Shown: positions 1 to 7,608, numbered from the stretch's first letter. The stretch is DNA of 9,610 nt from PFJX01 sp964440155 (GCA_964440155.1 CAYTRH010000112.1:1-9610), one strand, 5' to 3'. Translations and numbers: made by a program. The notes: generated from the letters alone by a model not told the origin.

Positions 1-1478
1 CGTTCCGCCGCCTGCGCCGCCTCAGCCGCGCGTTTCGCCGCGTCCGCCGCCGCTTTTTTGGCGGCGCGTTCGCGCGCCGCCTGCTCGCGCTCGCGGGCGA
101 TACGGTCGAGCCGCGCCTGGCGTTCCTCGGCCAGCCTGCGCGTCGCTTCGTTCTTCAGTTTCTGCCGCTCGCGCGCCGCCAGCTCGCCCTTGGCGTGGCT
201 GAACCAGTGCACCAGCGGAATGTGCGACGGGCATACCCAGGCGCAGGCGCCGCAGGCGATGCAGTCCTTGAGCCCCCAGTCGGCGGCGGCAGCGTGGTCG
301 CCGGCGCGGATGCGCGCGGCCATCTCCAGCGGCAGCAGGCCCATCGGGCAGGCGCGCACGCAACTGCAACAGCGTATGCACGGGCCGGGGCGTGCCTGTT
401 CGATTTCCGCGGCGGTCAGCGCCAGGACGCCGCTGGTGCCCTTGATCACCGGCACGTCGAGATGCGGCGGTTGCAGGCCCATCATCGGCCCGCCCAGCAC
501 CAGGCGCGCCGGCTCGCCGAGCAGGCCGCCGCTGGCGCGCACCAGATCGGACGCCAATGCCCCGATGGGCACTTCCAGGTTGCCGGGGGCGCGCACGGCG
601 CCGCCGCTGACCGTCACCACCCGCGACACCAGCGGCCGGCCGAAACGGACGGCCTCACGTACGGCATGCGCGGTGCCGACGTTGTGCACCAGCACGCCGA
701 TGTCGGCGGCGCGCCCGCCGGCCGGCACTTCGCGGCCGGTGAGCGCCTTGATCATCTGCTTTTCCGAACCCATGGGATACATGGCCGGTACCGCCACCAC
801 CTCCACCGTTCCGGCCGCCGCGGCGCGCATGGCGGCGATGGCCTCCGGCTTGTTGTCCTCGATGCCGACCAGGATGCGGCGCGCGCCGGTGGCGTGGCCG
901 ATCAGCGCGATGCCCTCGACGATGGCCGTGGCGCGCTCGCGCATCAGACGATCGTCGCAGGTCAGGTAGGGTTCGCATTCGCCGCCGTTGATGATCAGCG
1001 TGCCGACGCCGCTCGCGCGCGACAGATTCAGCTTGACCGCCGACGGAAAGGCGGCGCCGCCCAGGCCGACCACGCCAGCGGCGGCGACGCGTTCGGCGAT
1101 CTCGCTTGGCGCCAGGCCGAACGGATCATCACAGGGGGTGAGGTCGATCCAGGCATCCTCGCCATCGGGCGCTATGGTCACCGTCGCCACCGGCAGGCCG
1201 GACGGATGCGGCGCCGGATGGTCGCCGATGGCCACCACCCGCCCGGACGTGGGCGCGTGCACCGGCGCCGACACCGCGCCCTGCGCGGCGGCGATCATCT
1301 GACCCTTGCGCACCCGTTCGCCCACCGCCACGCAATGCCGTGCCGGCGCGCCGATGTGCTGCTGCAACGACACGAACAGGCGCTCCGGCATGGGCAGCGC
1401 GCGTATCGGCGGCTCGGCCGCGGCCTGCTTGCGTGCCGGCGGATGGATGCCGCCCCGTGGACGCAACGGTTTGATCAC
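1..1478 (-). CDS. rnfC: RnfC, peripheral NADH/ferredoxin-binding subunit of the Rnf complex (3' end beyond window)
   Basis: RnfC is the membrane-associated electron-entry subunit of the Rnf ferredoxin:NAD+ oxidoreductase; in diazotrophs it helps supply low-potential electrons to nitrogenase. About 492 codons are visible and the frame stays open to the window edge. The N-terminus reads IKPLRPRGGIHPP, as in RnfC/RsxC. A VHAPTSG motif lies near residue 73, a GLGGAAFP glycine-rich segment near 138, and the GGECEPY flavin-site motif near 165. Two [4Fe-4S] motifs follow: C367-x2-C370-x2-C373-x3-C377-P and C406-x2-C409-x2-C412-x3-C416-P. From about residue 425 the protein becomes an Ala/Arg/Glu/Lys-rich, probably coiled-coil tail, as in E. 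coli RsxC. The start is a GTG whose last two bases overlap the rnfB TGA, which implies translational coupling. The start choice rests on this overlap and family alignment; no other in-frame start fits as well. The C-terminus is missing. Confidence 0.96.
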   Translation of the reverse strand, partial: MIKPLRPRGGIHPPARKQAAAEPPIRALPMPERLFVSLQQHIGAPARHCVAVGERVRKGQMIAAAQGAVSAPVHAPTSGRVVAIGDHPAPHPSGLPVATVTIAPDGEDAWIDLTPCDDPFGLAPSEIAERVAAAGVVGLGGAAFPSAVKLNLSRASGVGTLIINGGECEPYLTCDDRLMRERATAIVEGIALIGHATGARRILVGIEDNKPEAIAAMRAAAAGTVEVVAVPAMYPMGSEKQMIKALTGREVPAGGRAADIGVLVHNVGTAHAVREAVRFGRPLVSRVVTVSGGAVRAPGNLEVPIGALASDLVRASGGLLGEPARLVLGGPMMGLQPPHLDVPVIKGTSGVLALTAAEIEQARPGPCIRCCSCVRACPMGLLPLEMAARIRAGDHAAAADWGLKDCIACGACAWVCPSHIPLVHWFSHAKGELAARERQKLKNEATRRLAEERQARLDRIAREREQAARERAAKKAAADAAKRAAEAAQAAE

Positions 1479-2014
1479 GTCGCCGCCTCCGCCACCGCCG
1501 GCGGCTTCCAGTACCAGGTTTGCAGCGTCACCGGTGCCGCCACCAGGCGGGTGGCCTCGGTGGGACAGACGTCCACGCACTTGCCGCAGGCGGTGCAGGC
1601 CTCCCTGAACACCGTATGGATTTGCTTGGCCGCGCCCATGATCGCGTCGGTGGGGCAGACCTTGAAGCACTTGGTGCAGCCGATGCACAGGTCTTCCAGC
1701 ACCTCCGCGACCTGAGGCTCGGCATCACGCGCGGCCGACGCATCCGCTTCCACGCCCAGCTTGGCGGCCAACCGCAGCACCAGTTCGCGCCCGCCGGGCG
1801 GGCACAGGGTCACTGGCGCACCACCTTCCACCAGCGCGCGCGCGGCGCCGGCACAACCGGGGAAACCGCACTGGCCGCATTGCGTGCCGGGCAGCATGGC
1901 CTCCACCTCCGCCAGCAGCGGGTTGCCCTCCACCTTCAGGCGGCGCGCGGCCAGACCGAGCCCGAAACCGAGCAGCAGGCCCAACAGGGTAAGGCTGGTC
2001 AGCGCGGCGATCAT
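1475..2014 (-). CDS. rnfB: RnfB, iron-sulfur electron-transfer subunit of the Rnf complex
   Basis: RnfB passes electrons between soluble ferredoxin and the membrane part of the Rnf complex. The 179-residue product has one N-terminal transmembrane helix (about residues 4-23). Next comes the RnfB-type [4Fe-4S] domain with C46-x2-C49-x4-C54-x16-C71, inside the motif PGTQCGQCGFPGC. Two ferredoxin clusters follow: C110-x2-C113-x2-C116-x3-C120-P and C140-x2-C143-x2-C146-x3-C150-P. The length matches the short RnfB/RsxB class. The ATG lies 10 bases after the rnfA stop, and its Shine-Dalgarno (TGAGG) includes that stop codon, so the genes are translationally linked. The 3' end overlaps rnfC by four bases (GTGA). 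All motif cysteines are present. Confidence 0.97.
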   Translation of the reverse strand: MIAALTSLTLLGLLLGFGLGLAARRLKVEGNPLLAEVEAMLPGTQCGQCGFPGCAGAARALVEGGAPVTLCPPGGRELVLRLAAKLGVEADASAARDAEPQVAEVLEDLCIGCTKCFKVCPTDAIMGAAKQIHTVFREACTACGKCVDVCPTEATRLVAAPVTLQTWYWKPPAVAEAAT

Positions 2015-2024
2015 GGCGGTTGCC

Positions 2025-2600
2025 TCAGGCGAGACCGGCGAAGCCGAGAAAGGCGAGCGACAGCAGGCCGGCGACGACGAAACCGATCGGCGCGCCGGCG
2101 AACGCCGCCGGCACGTCGGCCAGCGCCAGGCGCTCGCGCAGGCCGGCGAACAGCAGCAACACCAGCGTGAAGCCGAGCGCCGAACCGAAGCCGTACAGCA
2201 GGCTGGGCACGAAGGCGTGCTTCTCCTGCACGTTGAGCAGGGCCACGCCCAACACCGCGCAATTGGTGGTGATCAGCGGCAGGTAGATGCCCAGCACCTG
2301 GTACAGGCCCGGACTGGTCTTGCGGATCACCATCTCGGTGAACTGCACCGTGCTGGCGATCACCAGGATGAAGGCCAGGATGCGCAGGTATCCGATACCC
2401 AGCGGTTGCAGCAGCCAGTGCTCCAGCAGCCACGAAGCGGCCGACGCGAAGGTCAGCACGAACGTGGTGGCCAGCCCCATGCCCAGGGCGCTGTCCATGT
2501 TGCGCGACACGCCCATGAACGGGCACAGGCCGAGAAACTTGACCAGCACGACGTTGTTCACCAGGGCGGTGCCGAGCAGCAGCAGAAGGTATTCGTTCAT
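2025..2600 (-). CDS. rnfA: RnfA, integral membrane subunit of the Rnf complex
   Basis: RnfA is a polytopic inner-membrane subunit that, with RnfE, forms the core of the Rnf complex. The 191-residue product is almost entirely hydrophobic, with about six predicted helices. It carries family-typical segments: NNVVLVKFLGLCPFMGVS near residues 15-32 and LPLITTNCAVLGVAL near 107-121. The conserved Cys26 and Cys114 are both present; in characterised Rnf complexes such cysteines hold an intramembrane [2Fe-2S] cluster with RnfE. The chosen ATG starts MNEYLLLL, as in the family (usual length about 190-195), and has a good AGGAGA ribosome site nearby. A longer frame upstream to about 2666 has no family similarity and would cover the promoter. 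It is the first gene of the rnf operon, divergent from nifL. Confidence 0.97.
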   Translation of the reverse strand: MNEYLLLLLGTALVNNVVLVKFLGLCPFMGVSRNMDSALGMGLATTFVLTFASAASWLLEHWLLQPLGIGYLRILAFILVIASTVQFTEMVIRKTSPGLYQVLGIYLPLITTNCAVLGVALLNVQEKHAFVPSLLYGFGSALGFTLVLLLFAGLRERLALADVPAAFAGAPIGFVVAGLLSLAFLGFAGLA

Positions 2601-2617
2601 CGCAGGGTTCTCCTGCG
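2601..2617 (-). other. 6-bp inverted repeat overlapping the rnfA ribosome-binding site
   Basis: The stretch CGCAGG-GTTCT-CCTGCG is a perfect 6-bp GC-rich stem with a 5-base loop, touching the rnfA start codon. On the mRNA strand the AGGAG Shine-Dalgarno (2614-2610) sits half in the stem and half in the loop. The sigma-54 start predicted from the promoter spacing (about 2615) falls inside the 5' arm, so the transcript may hold only about 4 bp of the stem. Any effect on translation is inference. Confidence 0.4.
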
Positions 2618-2626
2618 CTGTGCATC

Positions 2627-2641
2627 GCAAGCCGCATGCCA
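2627..2641 (-). promoter_or_regulatory. Sigma-54 (-24/-12) promoter for rnfABC
   Basis: On the minus strand the sequence is TGGCAT-GCGGC-TTGC, matching the consensus TGGCAC-N5-TTGC at every position except the last base of the -24 box. Transcription would start near 2615, about 15 bases before the rnfA ATG. An IHF site and a NifA site lie upstream in the correct order, as expected of a NifA-activated promoter. The same core recurs upstream of nifN. Confidence 0.85.
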
Positions 2642-2670
2642 TGCGCCCGGTGGCGACGGGGTGCACGAAA

Positions 2671-2683
2671 AATCAAGGCATTG
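2671..2683 (+). promoter_or_regulatory. IHF binding site between the NifA site and the rnfA promoter
   Basis: AATCAAGGCATTG matches the IHF consensus WATCAA-N4-TTR exactly and is preceded by a short A-run, as in many strong IHF sites. It lies about 56-68 bases upstream of the predicted rnfA start, between the sigma-54 core and the NifA site. There a bend would bring NifA to the polymerase. It is on the rnfA side of the NifA site, so it should help rnfA rather than nifL. Confidence 0.65.
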
Positions 2684-2692
2684 GCGACACGG

Positions 2693-2709
2693 CGCCCCCG
2701 ATTGGTGCA
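2693..2709 (+). promoter_or_regulatory. Possible NtrC-like binding site upstream of nifL
   Basis: CGCCCC-CGATT-GGTGCA matches the NtrC dyad consensus TGCACC-N5-GGTGCA at 10 of 12 positions; the right half is perfect. It lies about 160-175 bases upstream of the predicted nifL start. NtrC drives nifLA in Klebsiella, so the position is plausible, but the left half-site is poor and GC-rich DNA gives such matches by chance. Confidence 0.3.
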
Positions 2710-2747
2710 TGGAGACGCTGTAGCGCTTGGCGCGCGCCGGCGGCGAA

Positions 2748-2763
2748 TGTCGCGAATGCGACA
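2748..2763. promoter_or_regulatory. NifA upstream activator sequence (TGT-N10-ACA) between rnfA and nifL
   Basis: TGTCGCGAATGCGACA has the exact NifA recognition form TGT-N10-ACA, extended to a 6+6 inverted repeat (TGTCGC/GCGACA). It lies about 133-148 bases upstream of the predicted rnfA start and about 104-119 upstream of the predicted nifL start, within working range of both. It is the only full TGT-N10-ACA match I found in this intergenic region. Confidence 0.85.
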
Positions 2764-2840
2764 AACCTCCTGCCGTCCCGGCCCGGCCACGGGGCGCGAT
2801 ACACGTCGCCCAGCCATCGCGCCCATCTAGCCCACGTGCA

Positions 2841-2855
2841 AGGCATGGTTATTGC
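2841..2855 (+). promoter_or_regulatory. Sigma-54-like promoter for nifLA
   Basis: AGGCAT-GGTTA-TTGC has the invariant GG and GC of a -24/-12 promoter with correct 5-base spacing and a following T-run (TTGCTTT), but starts with A instead of T. Transcription would start near 2867, leaving a 25-base leader before the nifL ATG. The upstream NifA site and NtrC-like site fit this orientation. In Azotobacter nifLA is not reported to be sigma-54 driven, whereas in Klebsiella it is, so usage is uncertain. Confidence 0.6.
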
Positions 2856-2891
2856 TTTACCCACGCACGTTCCACTGCAACCGGCACCGCC

Positions 2892-4397
2892 ATGTCCGCG
2901 CCACCCGAATTGCCGCCGCAGGTGTTCCTGCAAGCCGTCGAACAGGCGGCGCTGGCCATCTCGATCACCGACGAGCACGCCAACATCCTCTACGCCAACC
3001 CGGCGTTCGAACGGGTCACCGGTTACGCACGCGGCGAGGTCGCCGGCCACAACGAATCCATCCTGTCCTACAAGGTCACGCCCAAACTGGTTTACGAGAC
3101 CCTGTGGGCGCAGCTCAAACGCCAGCGCCCCTGGAATGGCCTGCTGGTGAACCGGCGACGCGACGGCAGCCGCTACCTCGCCGACCTCACCATCACCCCG
3201 GTGGTCGGCGAGGACGGGCGCACCAGCCACTTCCTCGGCATGCACCGCGATGTCACCGAGATGCATCGCCTGGAACGCCAGGTGCAGAACCAGAAGACCA
3301 TGATCGAATCGGTGGTGGATGCCGCGCAGGTGGCGATCTGCCTGCTCGACGAGGACGAGCGGGTGGTGCTGGACAACCAGGAGTACAAGAAGCTGATCGG
3401 CGATCTCGGCCGCGAGCCCGCCGCCACCCTGCTGGCCGCCCTGCGCGAACAACTGGGTGCGGCCATCGACGACGCCCGCGCACGCCAGCGGCCGCTGCGT
3501 CAGGCCGAGGTGCGTATCGACCAGCGTGGCCGCGCCACCCACTGGTTCGCCTGCGCGCTGTCCTGGTTCGAGGAACAGGATGTCAGCGCGGAAGCCTTCT
3601 ACGAGCCGCGCCGCCGGCAATACCTGCTGCTCACCGCCCAGGACATCGGCGAGCTCAAGCGCCAGCAGGAGGCCATGCGCCTGAACGGCCTGCGCGCATT
3701 GCTCGCCGAGCAGGAGCGCATCCAGGGTCTGCGCGAGACCCTGGCCGGCGCCATCTTCCAGCTCGAGGGCCCGCTCAACACGCTGACCGCCGCGGTCAAC
3801 CTGCTGACGCGCCGGCGCGAGGGCGGCGGCGAGGCGGCCGACGATGCGCTCGAGGTCGCCCTGCGCGACAGCCGCGCCGCGCTGGACACGCTGCGCGCCT
3901 GCATGCCGGAGCAGGCCCCGGAAGCGGCGCAGGCGGTCAGCCTGAACGAGGTGCTGCGCGACGTGTTGCAGATGAGCACGGCCGAACTGCTCGCCGCCGG
4001 CATCGTGGTGGAGTGGCAGGCCGCCACCCAGCCCGCCATCATCAGTGGCCAGCCGACGCGCATCGCCGCGCTGTTCCGCCAGTTGTTGACCAATGCCATC
4101 GAAGCGATGCGCGACGGCCGCGAGCGCGAGCGGGTGCTGCGCGTGCGCGTCACGCCGTCGGCGGACCATGTCGAGGTGGTGGTGGAGGACACCGGACCCG
4201 GCGTGCCGGCGGCGCAACGCTACAAGGTGTTCGAACCGTTCTTCACCAGCAAGGGTGCCGGCCACCGGCATCTCGGCCTGGGCCTGGCCATGGCGCAGGA
4301 AACCGTGGCCGCGCACGGCGGCATCATCGACATCGATCCCGATTACGCCGCCGGCTGCCGGATGCGCGTGCAACTGCCGCGTCAGGCGAGGGTTTGA
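2892..4397 (+). CDS. nifL: NifL, redox- and nitrogen-responsive anti-activator of NifA
   Basis: NifL is a cytoplasmic flavoprotein that binds NifA and blocks it under oxygen or when fixed nitrogen is plentiful. The 501-residue product is close to the 519 of Azotobacter NifL. PAS1 (about residues 11-123) contains NPAFERVTGY and RDGSRYLADL, and Trp81 in the PWNGLLVNRR segment typical of the FAD-binding PAS. A second PAS follows (about 136-255), then a linker helix and a histidine-kinase-like region. In the H-box-like segment FQLEGPLN, Phe289 stands where sensor kinases have the phospho-acceptor His. The ATP-binding domain is intact: N-box near Asn401, G1 box with DTGPG at 433-437, and G2 GLGLAM near 462. 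This fits a nucleotide-binding protein that does not phosphorylate. The ATG was chosen because it begins directly before PAS1; an upstream open frame would cross the promoter. No clear Shine-Dalgarno precedes it. nifA starts two bases after its stop. Confidence 0.96.
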   Translation: MSAPPELPPQVFLQAVEQAALAISITDEHANILYANPAFERVTGYARGEVAGHNESILSYKVTPKLVYETLWAQLKRQRPWNGLLVNRRRDGSRYLADLTITPVVGEDGRTSHFLGMHRDVTEMHRLERQVQNQKTMIESVVDAAQVAICLLDEDERVVLDNQEYKKLIGDLGREPAATLLAALREQLGAAIDDARARQRPLRQAEVRIDQRGRATHWFACALSWFEEQDVSAEAFYEPRRRQYLLLTAQDIGELKRQQEAMRLNGLRALLAEQERIQGLRETLAGAIFQLEGPLNTLTAAVNLLTRRREGGGEAADDALEVALRDSRAALDTLRACMPEQAPEAAQAVSLNEVLRDVLQMSTAELLAAGIVVEWQAATQPAIISGQPTRIAALFRQLLTNAIEAMRDGRERERVLRVRVTPSADHVEVVVEDTGPGVPAAQRYKVFEPFFTSKGAGHRHLGLGLAMAQETVAAHGGIIDIDPDYAAGCRMRVQLPRQARV

Positions 4398-4399
4398 GC

Positions 4400-5942
<1,543 letters not shown>

Positions 5943-5943
5943 C

Positions 5944-6198
5944 ATGGACGACACGCCGGCACCCGCACCGGGCGCGGCCCGCCGCTTCTCCCCCTGCCGC
6001 GGCAAGGCCGCCTGCCGCGACGACGGCGCCCGCTGCCTGACCTGTGACCGCGACTTCGCCGAGATCGCAGCCACCCGCGCGCTGATCGACGCGCTCGCCG
6101 AATTCGCGCTCCAGCAAGGTTATGCCGACGTCGAAACGTTCGCCGCCTACGTCGCGGCAAAGGCGGTGAAGAGGGTCCGGCACCGGCGTGCAATGTGA
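5944..6198 (+). CDS. Small four-cysteine protein, third gene of the nifLA operon, function unknown
   Basis: This 84-residue product has a Pro/Ala-rich start, then SPCRGKAACRDDGARCLTC, giving Cys18-x5-Cys24-x6-Cys31-x2-Cys34, followed by an EIAATRALIDAL helix and a basic C-terminus (KRVRHRR). The pattern SPC-x-G...C-x-D-D-G-x-x-C-x-x-C...EI resembles the DUF1289 family of small putative metal-binding proteins, but with wider spacing between the first two cysteines. The ATG lies one base after the nifA TGA and lacks a strong ribosome site of its own, so it is probably translated by reinitiation. Position suggests a role in nitrogen fixation or NifL-NifA control; this is inference. Four cysteines could bind iron-sulfur or zinc. 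It is real rather than spurious because the cysteine pattern is family-like and it is tightly coupled to nifA. Confidence 0.8.
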   Translation: MDDTPAPAPGAARRFSPCRGKAACRDDGARCLTCDRDFAEIAATRALIDALAEFALQQGYADVETFAAYVAAKAVKRVRHRRAM

Positions 6199-6212
6199 AG
6201 CGTCGCACCGAA

Positions 6213-6240
6213 TTCGCCGGTTGCCACGCTGAACTACAAT
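6213..6240 (+). promoter_or_regulatory. Possible sigma-70 promoter for the Uma2-family gene
   Basis: TACAAT at 6235-6240 matches five of six bases of a -10 box, in a locally AT-richer patch. The best -35 candidate, TTCGCC at 6213-6218, is weak (16-base spacer). It lies in the 69-base gap between the small cysteine gene and the next gene, 27 bases before that gene's ATG. No hairpin terminator for the nifLA operon is seen in the gap. Confidence 0.3.
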
Positions 6241-6267
6241 GGCTGCAACGGATTCGAGGTGACCATC

Positions 6268-6834
6268 ATGAGCGCAGTCCTGGATACCCCCGTGCGGCAG
6301 CACCGGTTCAGCCGCGCGCAATACCACCACATGGTGGACGCGGGCATCCTGCGGCCCGACGACCGCATCGAACTGCTGGATGGGGAGATCATCGACATGG
6401 CGCCGCAGAAGAGCCGGCATGCGACCGCCGTCAGCCTGACTTACGAGGCGCTGCGCGCCATCCTGCCAAAAAACAGCCATATCCGCGCCCAATTGCCGTT
6501 CAACCTCGACGAGCGCTCCATGCCGGAGCCCGACATCGCCGTGGTGCCCGGACATCCGCGCGACTACCGCGACGCCCACCCCGCGCGCGCCCTGCTCATC
6601 GTCGAAGTGGCCGACAACAGCCTGGGCTACGACCGCCTGCGCAAGCTCGCCGCCTATGCCCGCGCCGGTGTGCCGGAATACTGGATCCTCGACCCCGATG
6701 GCGCAACCCTGGAAGTCTGCCGCGCCCCCCTCGGCGACAGCTATGCGCAACGCCGCATCCTGCAAGCCGGCGAGCACATCGACGCGCTGCACGCGCCCGG
6801 CCGCTCCGTGGCCGTGGCGGATTTGCTGCCCTGA
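6268..6834 (+). CDS. Uma2-family (DUF820) PD-(D/E)XK-like protein
   Basis: The 188-residue product belongs to the Uma2/DUF820 family, which has a restriction-endonuclease-like fold; members are numerous in cyanobacteria and several proteobacteria, and their substrates are unknown. Family motifs in order: ELLDGEIIDM (residues 35-44), RHATAVSL (50-57), MPEPDIAVV (85-93), LLIVEVADNS (109-118) and YDRLRKLAAYARAGVPEYWILD (about 121-142). Candidate catalytic residues are Asp89, Glu113 and the Lys126 region, all present, so it looks intact. ATG 6268 is preferred because GAGG lies 8 bases before it; a GTG at 6259 would overlap that site. The gene sits between nifA and nifN without being part of known nitrogen-fixation machinery, so it is probably a passenger. 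The family often occurs in many scattered copies. Confidence 0.88.
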   Translation: MSAVLDTPVRQHRFSRAQYHHMVDAGILRPDDRIELLDGEIIDMAPQKSRHATAVSLTYEALRAILPKNSHIRAQLPFNLDERSMPEPDIAVVPGHPRDYRDAHPARALLIVEVADNSLGYDRLRKLAAYARAGVPEYWILDPDGATLEVCRAPLGDSYAQRRILQAGEHIDALHAPGRSVAVADLLP

Positions 6835-6915
6835 ACGACCCCGCGCACCTGCCCGGCGCGCGACCGATACCGCCATGAGGGCGCTTCGAGGCCGACGCCG
6901 CTCGCCGCCACCACC

Positions 6916-7440
6916 CTACCCCCGTCGTCGCCGCAGCCACCCGAACCCAGCCGCGCACAGCAGCCCGACCGCCGCCAGCAAGGTCAGGTGCTTCAGCGTG
7001 GTCGCATAACCGGCCAACGTGGCGATGGCATCGGCGAAATCCGGGTAGCGCGTCAACATCCAGTACAAACAGGCGTTCTCCACGCTGTCGGCGAGCAGCG
7101 TCAGCAGCGGCAGCAGATTGATGCGCCGCCAGCGCGAGCCGGCGGCGAACCACACCCCGGCCGCGCGCGACAGCAACAAGGCCAGCGCGGCGCCGTAGAA
7201 CCACGGGAACCAGGCGTCCAGCGCCAGAAACTCCAGATAGCGCGCGCGCCCAGTCTCGCCGTAGCCGTCCATCGCCGCGCGCGCCGCCCCGGCATCGTAG
7301 TGCCAGCGCAGGTCGAGGAAGCCGCCCGGCAGTTCGTACGCCGAGAAACGCCACAGTATGGCCACGCACACCAGCAGCAGTACGACGATCAACGGAATGC
7401 TGGCGCGCGCGGCGATGGCGTGGCTGAGTCGGTCGAGCAT
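6916..7440 (-). CDS. Small polytopic membrane protein, function unknown
   Basis: I do not recognise a named family. The 174-residue product has four likely transmembrane helices (about residues 15-32, 76-94, 107-128 and 148-168). A polar loop after the first helix contains LDLRWHYDAG and YGETGRARYLEFLALD. The third helix contains the acidic pair in LADSVENACLYW, unusual inside a membrane segment and possibly functional. The C-terminus is basic (LRRRRG). No signal peptide cleavage site is evident; the first helix looks like an anchor. It is transcribed opposite to its neighbours: convergent with the Uma2-family gene and divergent from nifN. The 81 bases separating it from the Uma2 gene show no clear terminator. 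No strong Shine-Dalgarno precedes the ATG. The hydrophobic pattern and open frame support a real gene. Confidence 0.75.
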   Translation of the reverse strand: MLDRLSHAIAARASIPLIVVLLLVCVAILWRFSAYELPGGFLDLRWHYDAGAARAAMDGYGETGRARYLEFLALDAWFPWFYGAALALLLSRAAGVWFAAGSRWRRINLLPLLTLLADSVENACLYWMLTRYPDFADAIATLAGYATTLKHLTLLAAVGLLCAAGFGWLRRRRG

Positions 7441-7548
7441 GGGGCGTATCGGCAGGATGGACGACCGGCCGCAGCATAAACCTGAAAACCGTCCAGGCGC
7501 GCCGGGCAGGCAGCGGTCATGTCACGGGTCGCCCCGGCGACACCCGGT

Positions 7549-7564
7549 TGTCGCATTCCCGACA
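7549..7564. promoter_or_regulatory. NifA upstream activator sequence for nifN
   Basis: TGTCGCATTCCCGACA fits TGT-N10-ACA exactly and extends to a 5+5 inverted repeat (TGTCG/CGACA). It lies about 71-86 bases upstream of the predicted nifN start, a usual distance for NifA sites. I found no convincing IHF consensus between it and the promoter, unlike the rnfA side. Confidence 0.85.
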
Positions 7565-7608
7565 TCGACAGGCTAACGCAAGTCCCTGATCCACCGACCT
7601 TTCCTGGC

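Noticed and set aside
195..1715. 506-codon open frame on the plus strand
   Set aside because: It lies antisense to rnfC and rnfB, which carry complete iron-sulfur motifs on the minus strand. Its translation is low-complexity Arg/Ala/His-rich, typical of an empty frame opposite a GC-rich gene.
2673..4373. 566-codon open frame on the minus strand
   Set aside because: Antisense to nifL and its control region; no recognisable domain, and composition follows the GC-rich wobble bias of nifL.
2852..4399. Extension of the nifA frame upstream through the nifL region
   Set aside because: The frame is open by chance through nifL; NifA similarity begins only at MRIDDPDHT (4400), which has its own ribosome site.
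6835..6915. Possible bidirectional terminator between the convergent Uma2-family and membrane protein genes
   Set aside because: No stable stem followed by a T-run could be found; only scattered GC-rich short repeats.
7520..7542. TGT...ACA pair upstream of the nifN NifA site
   Set aside because: The spacing between TGT and ACA is 17 bases rather than 10, so it is not a NifA site; the GTCGCC/GGCGAC repeat inside it (7528-7541) is short enough to be chance in GC-rich DNA.
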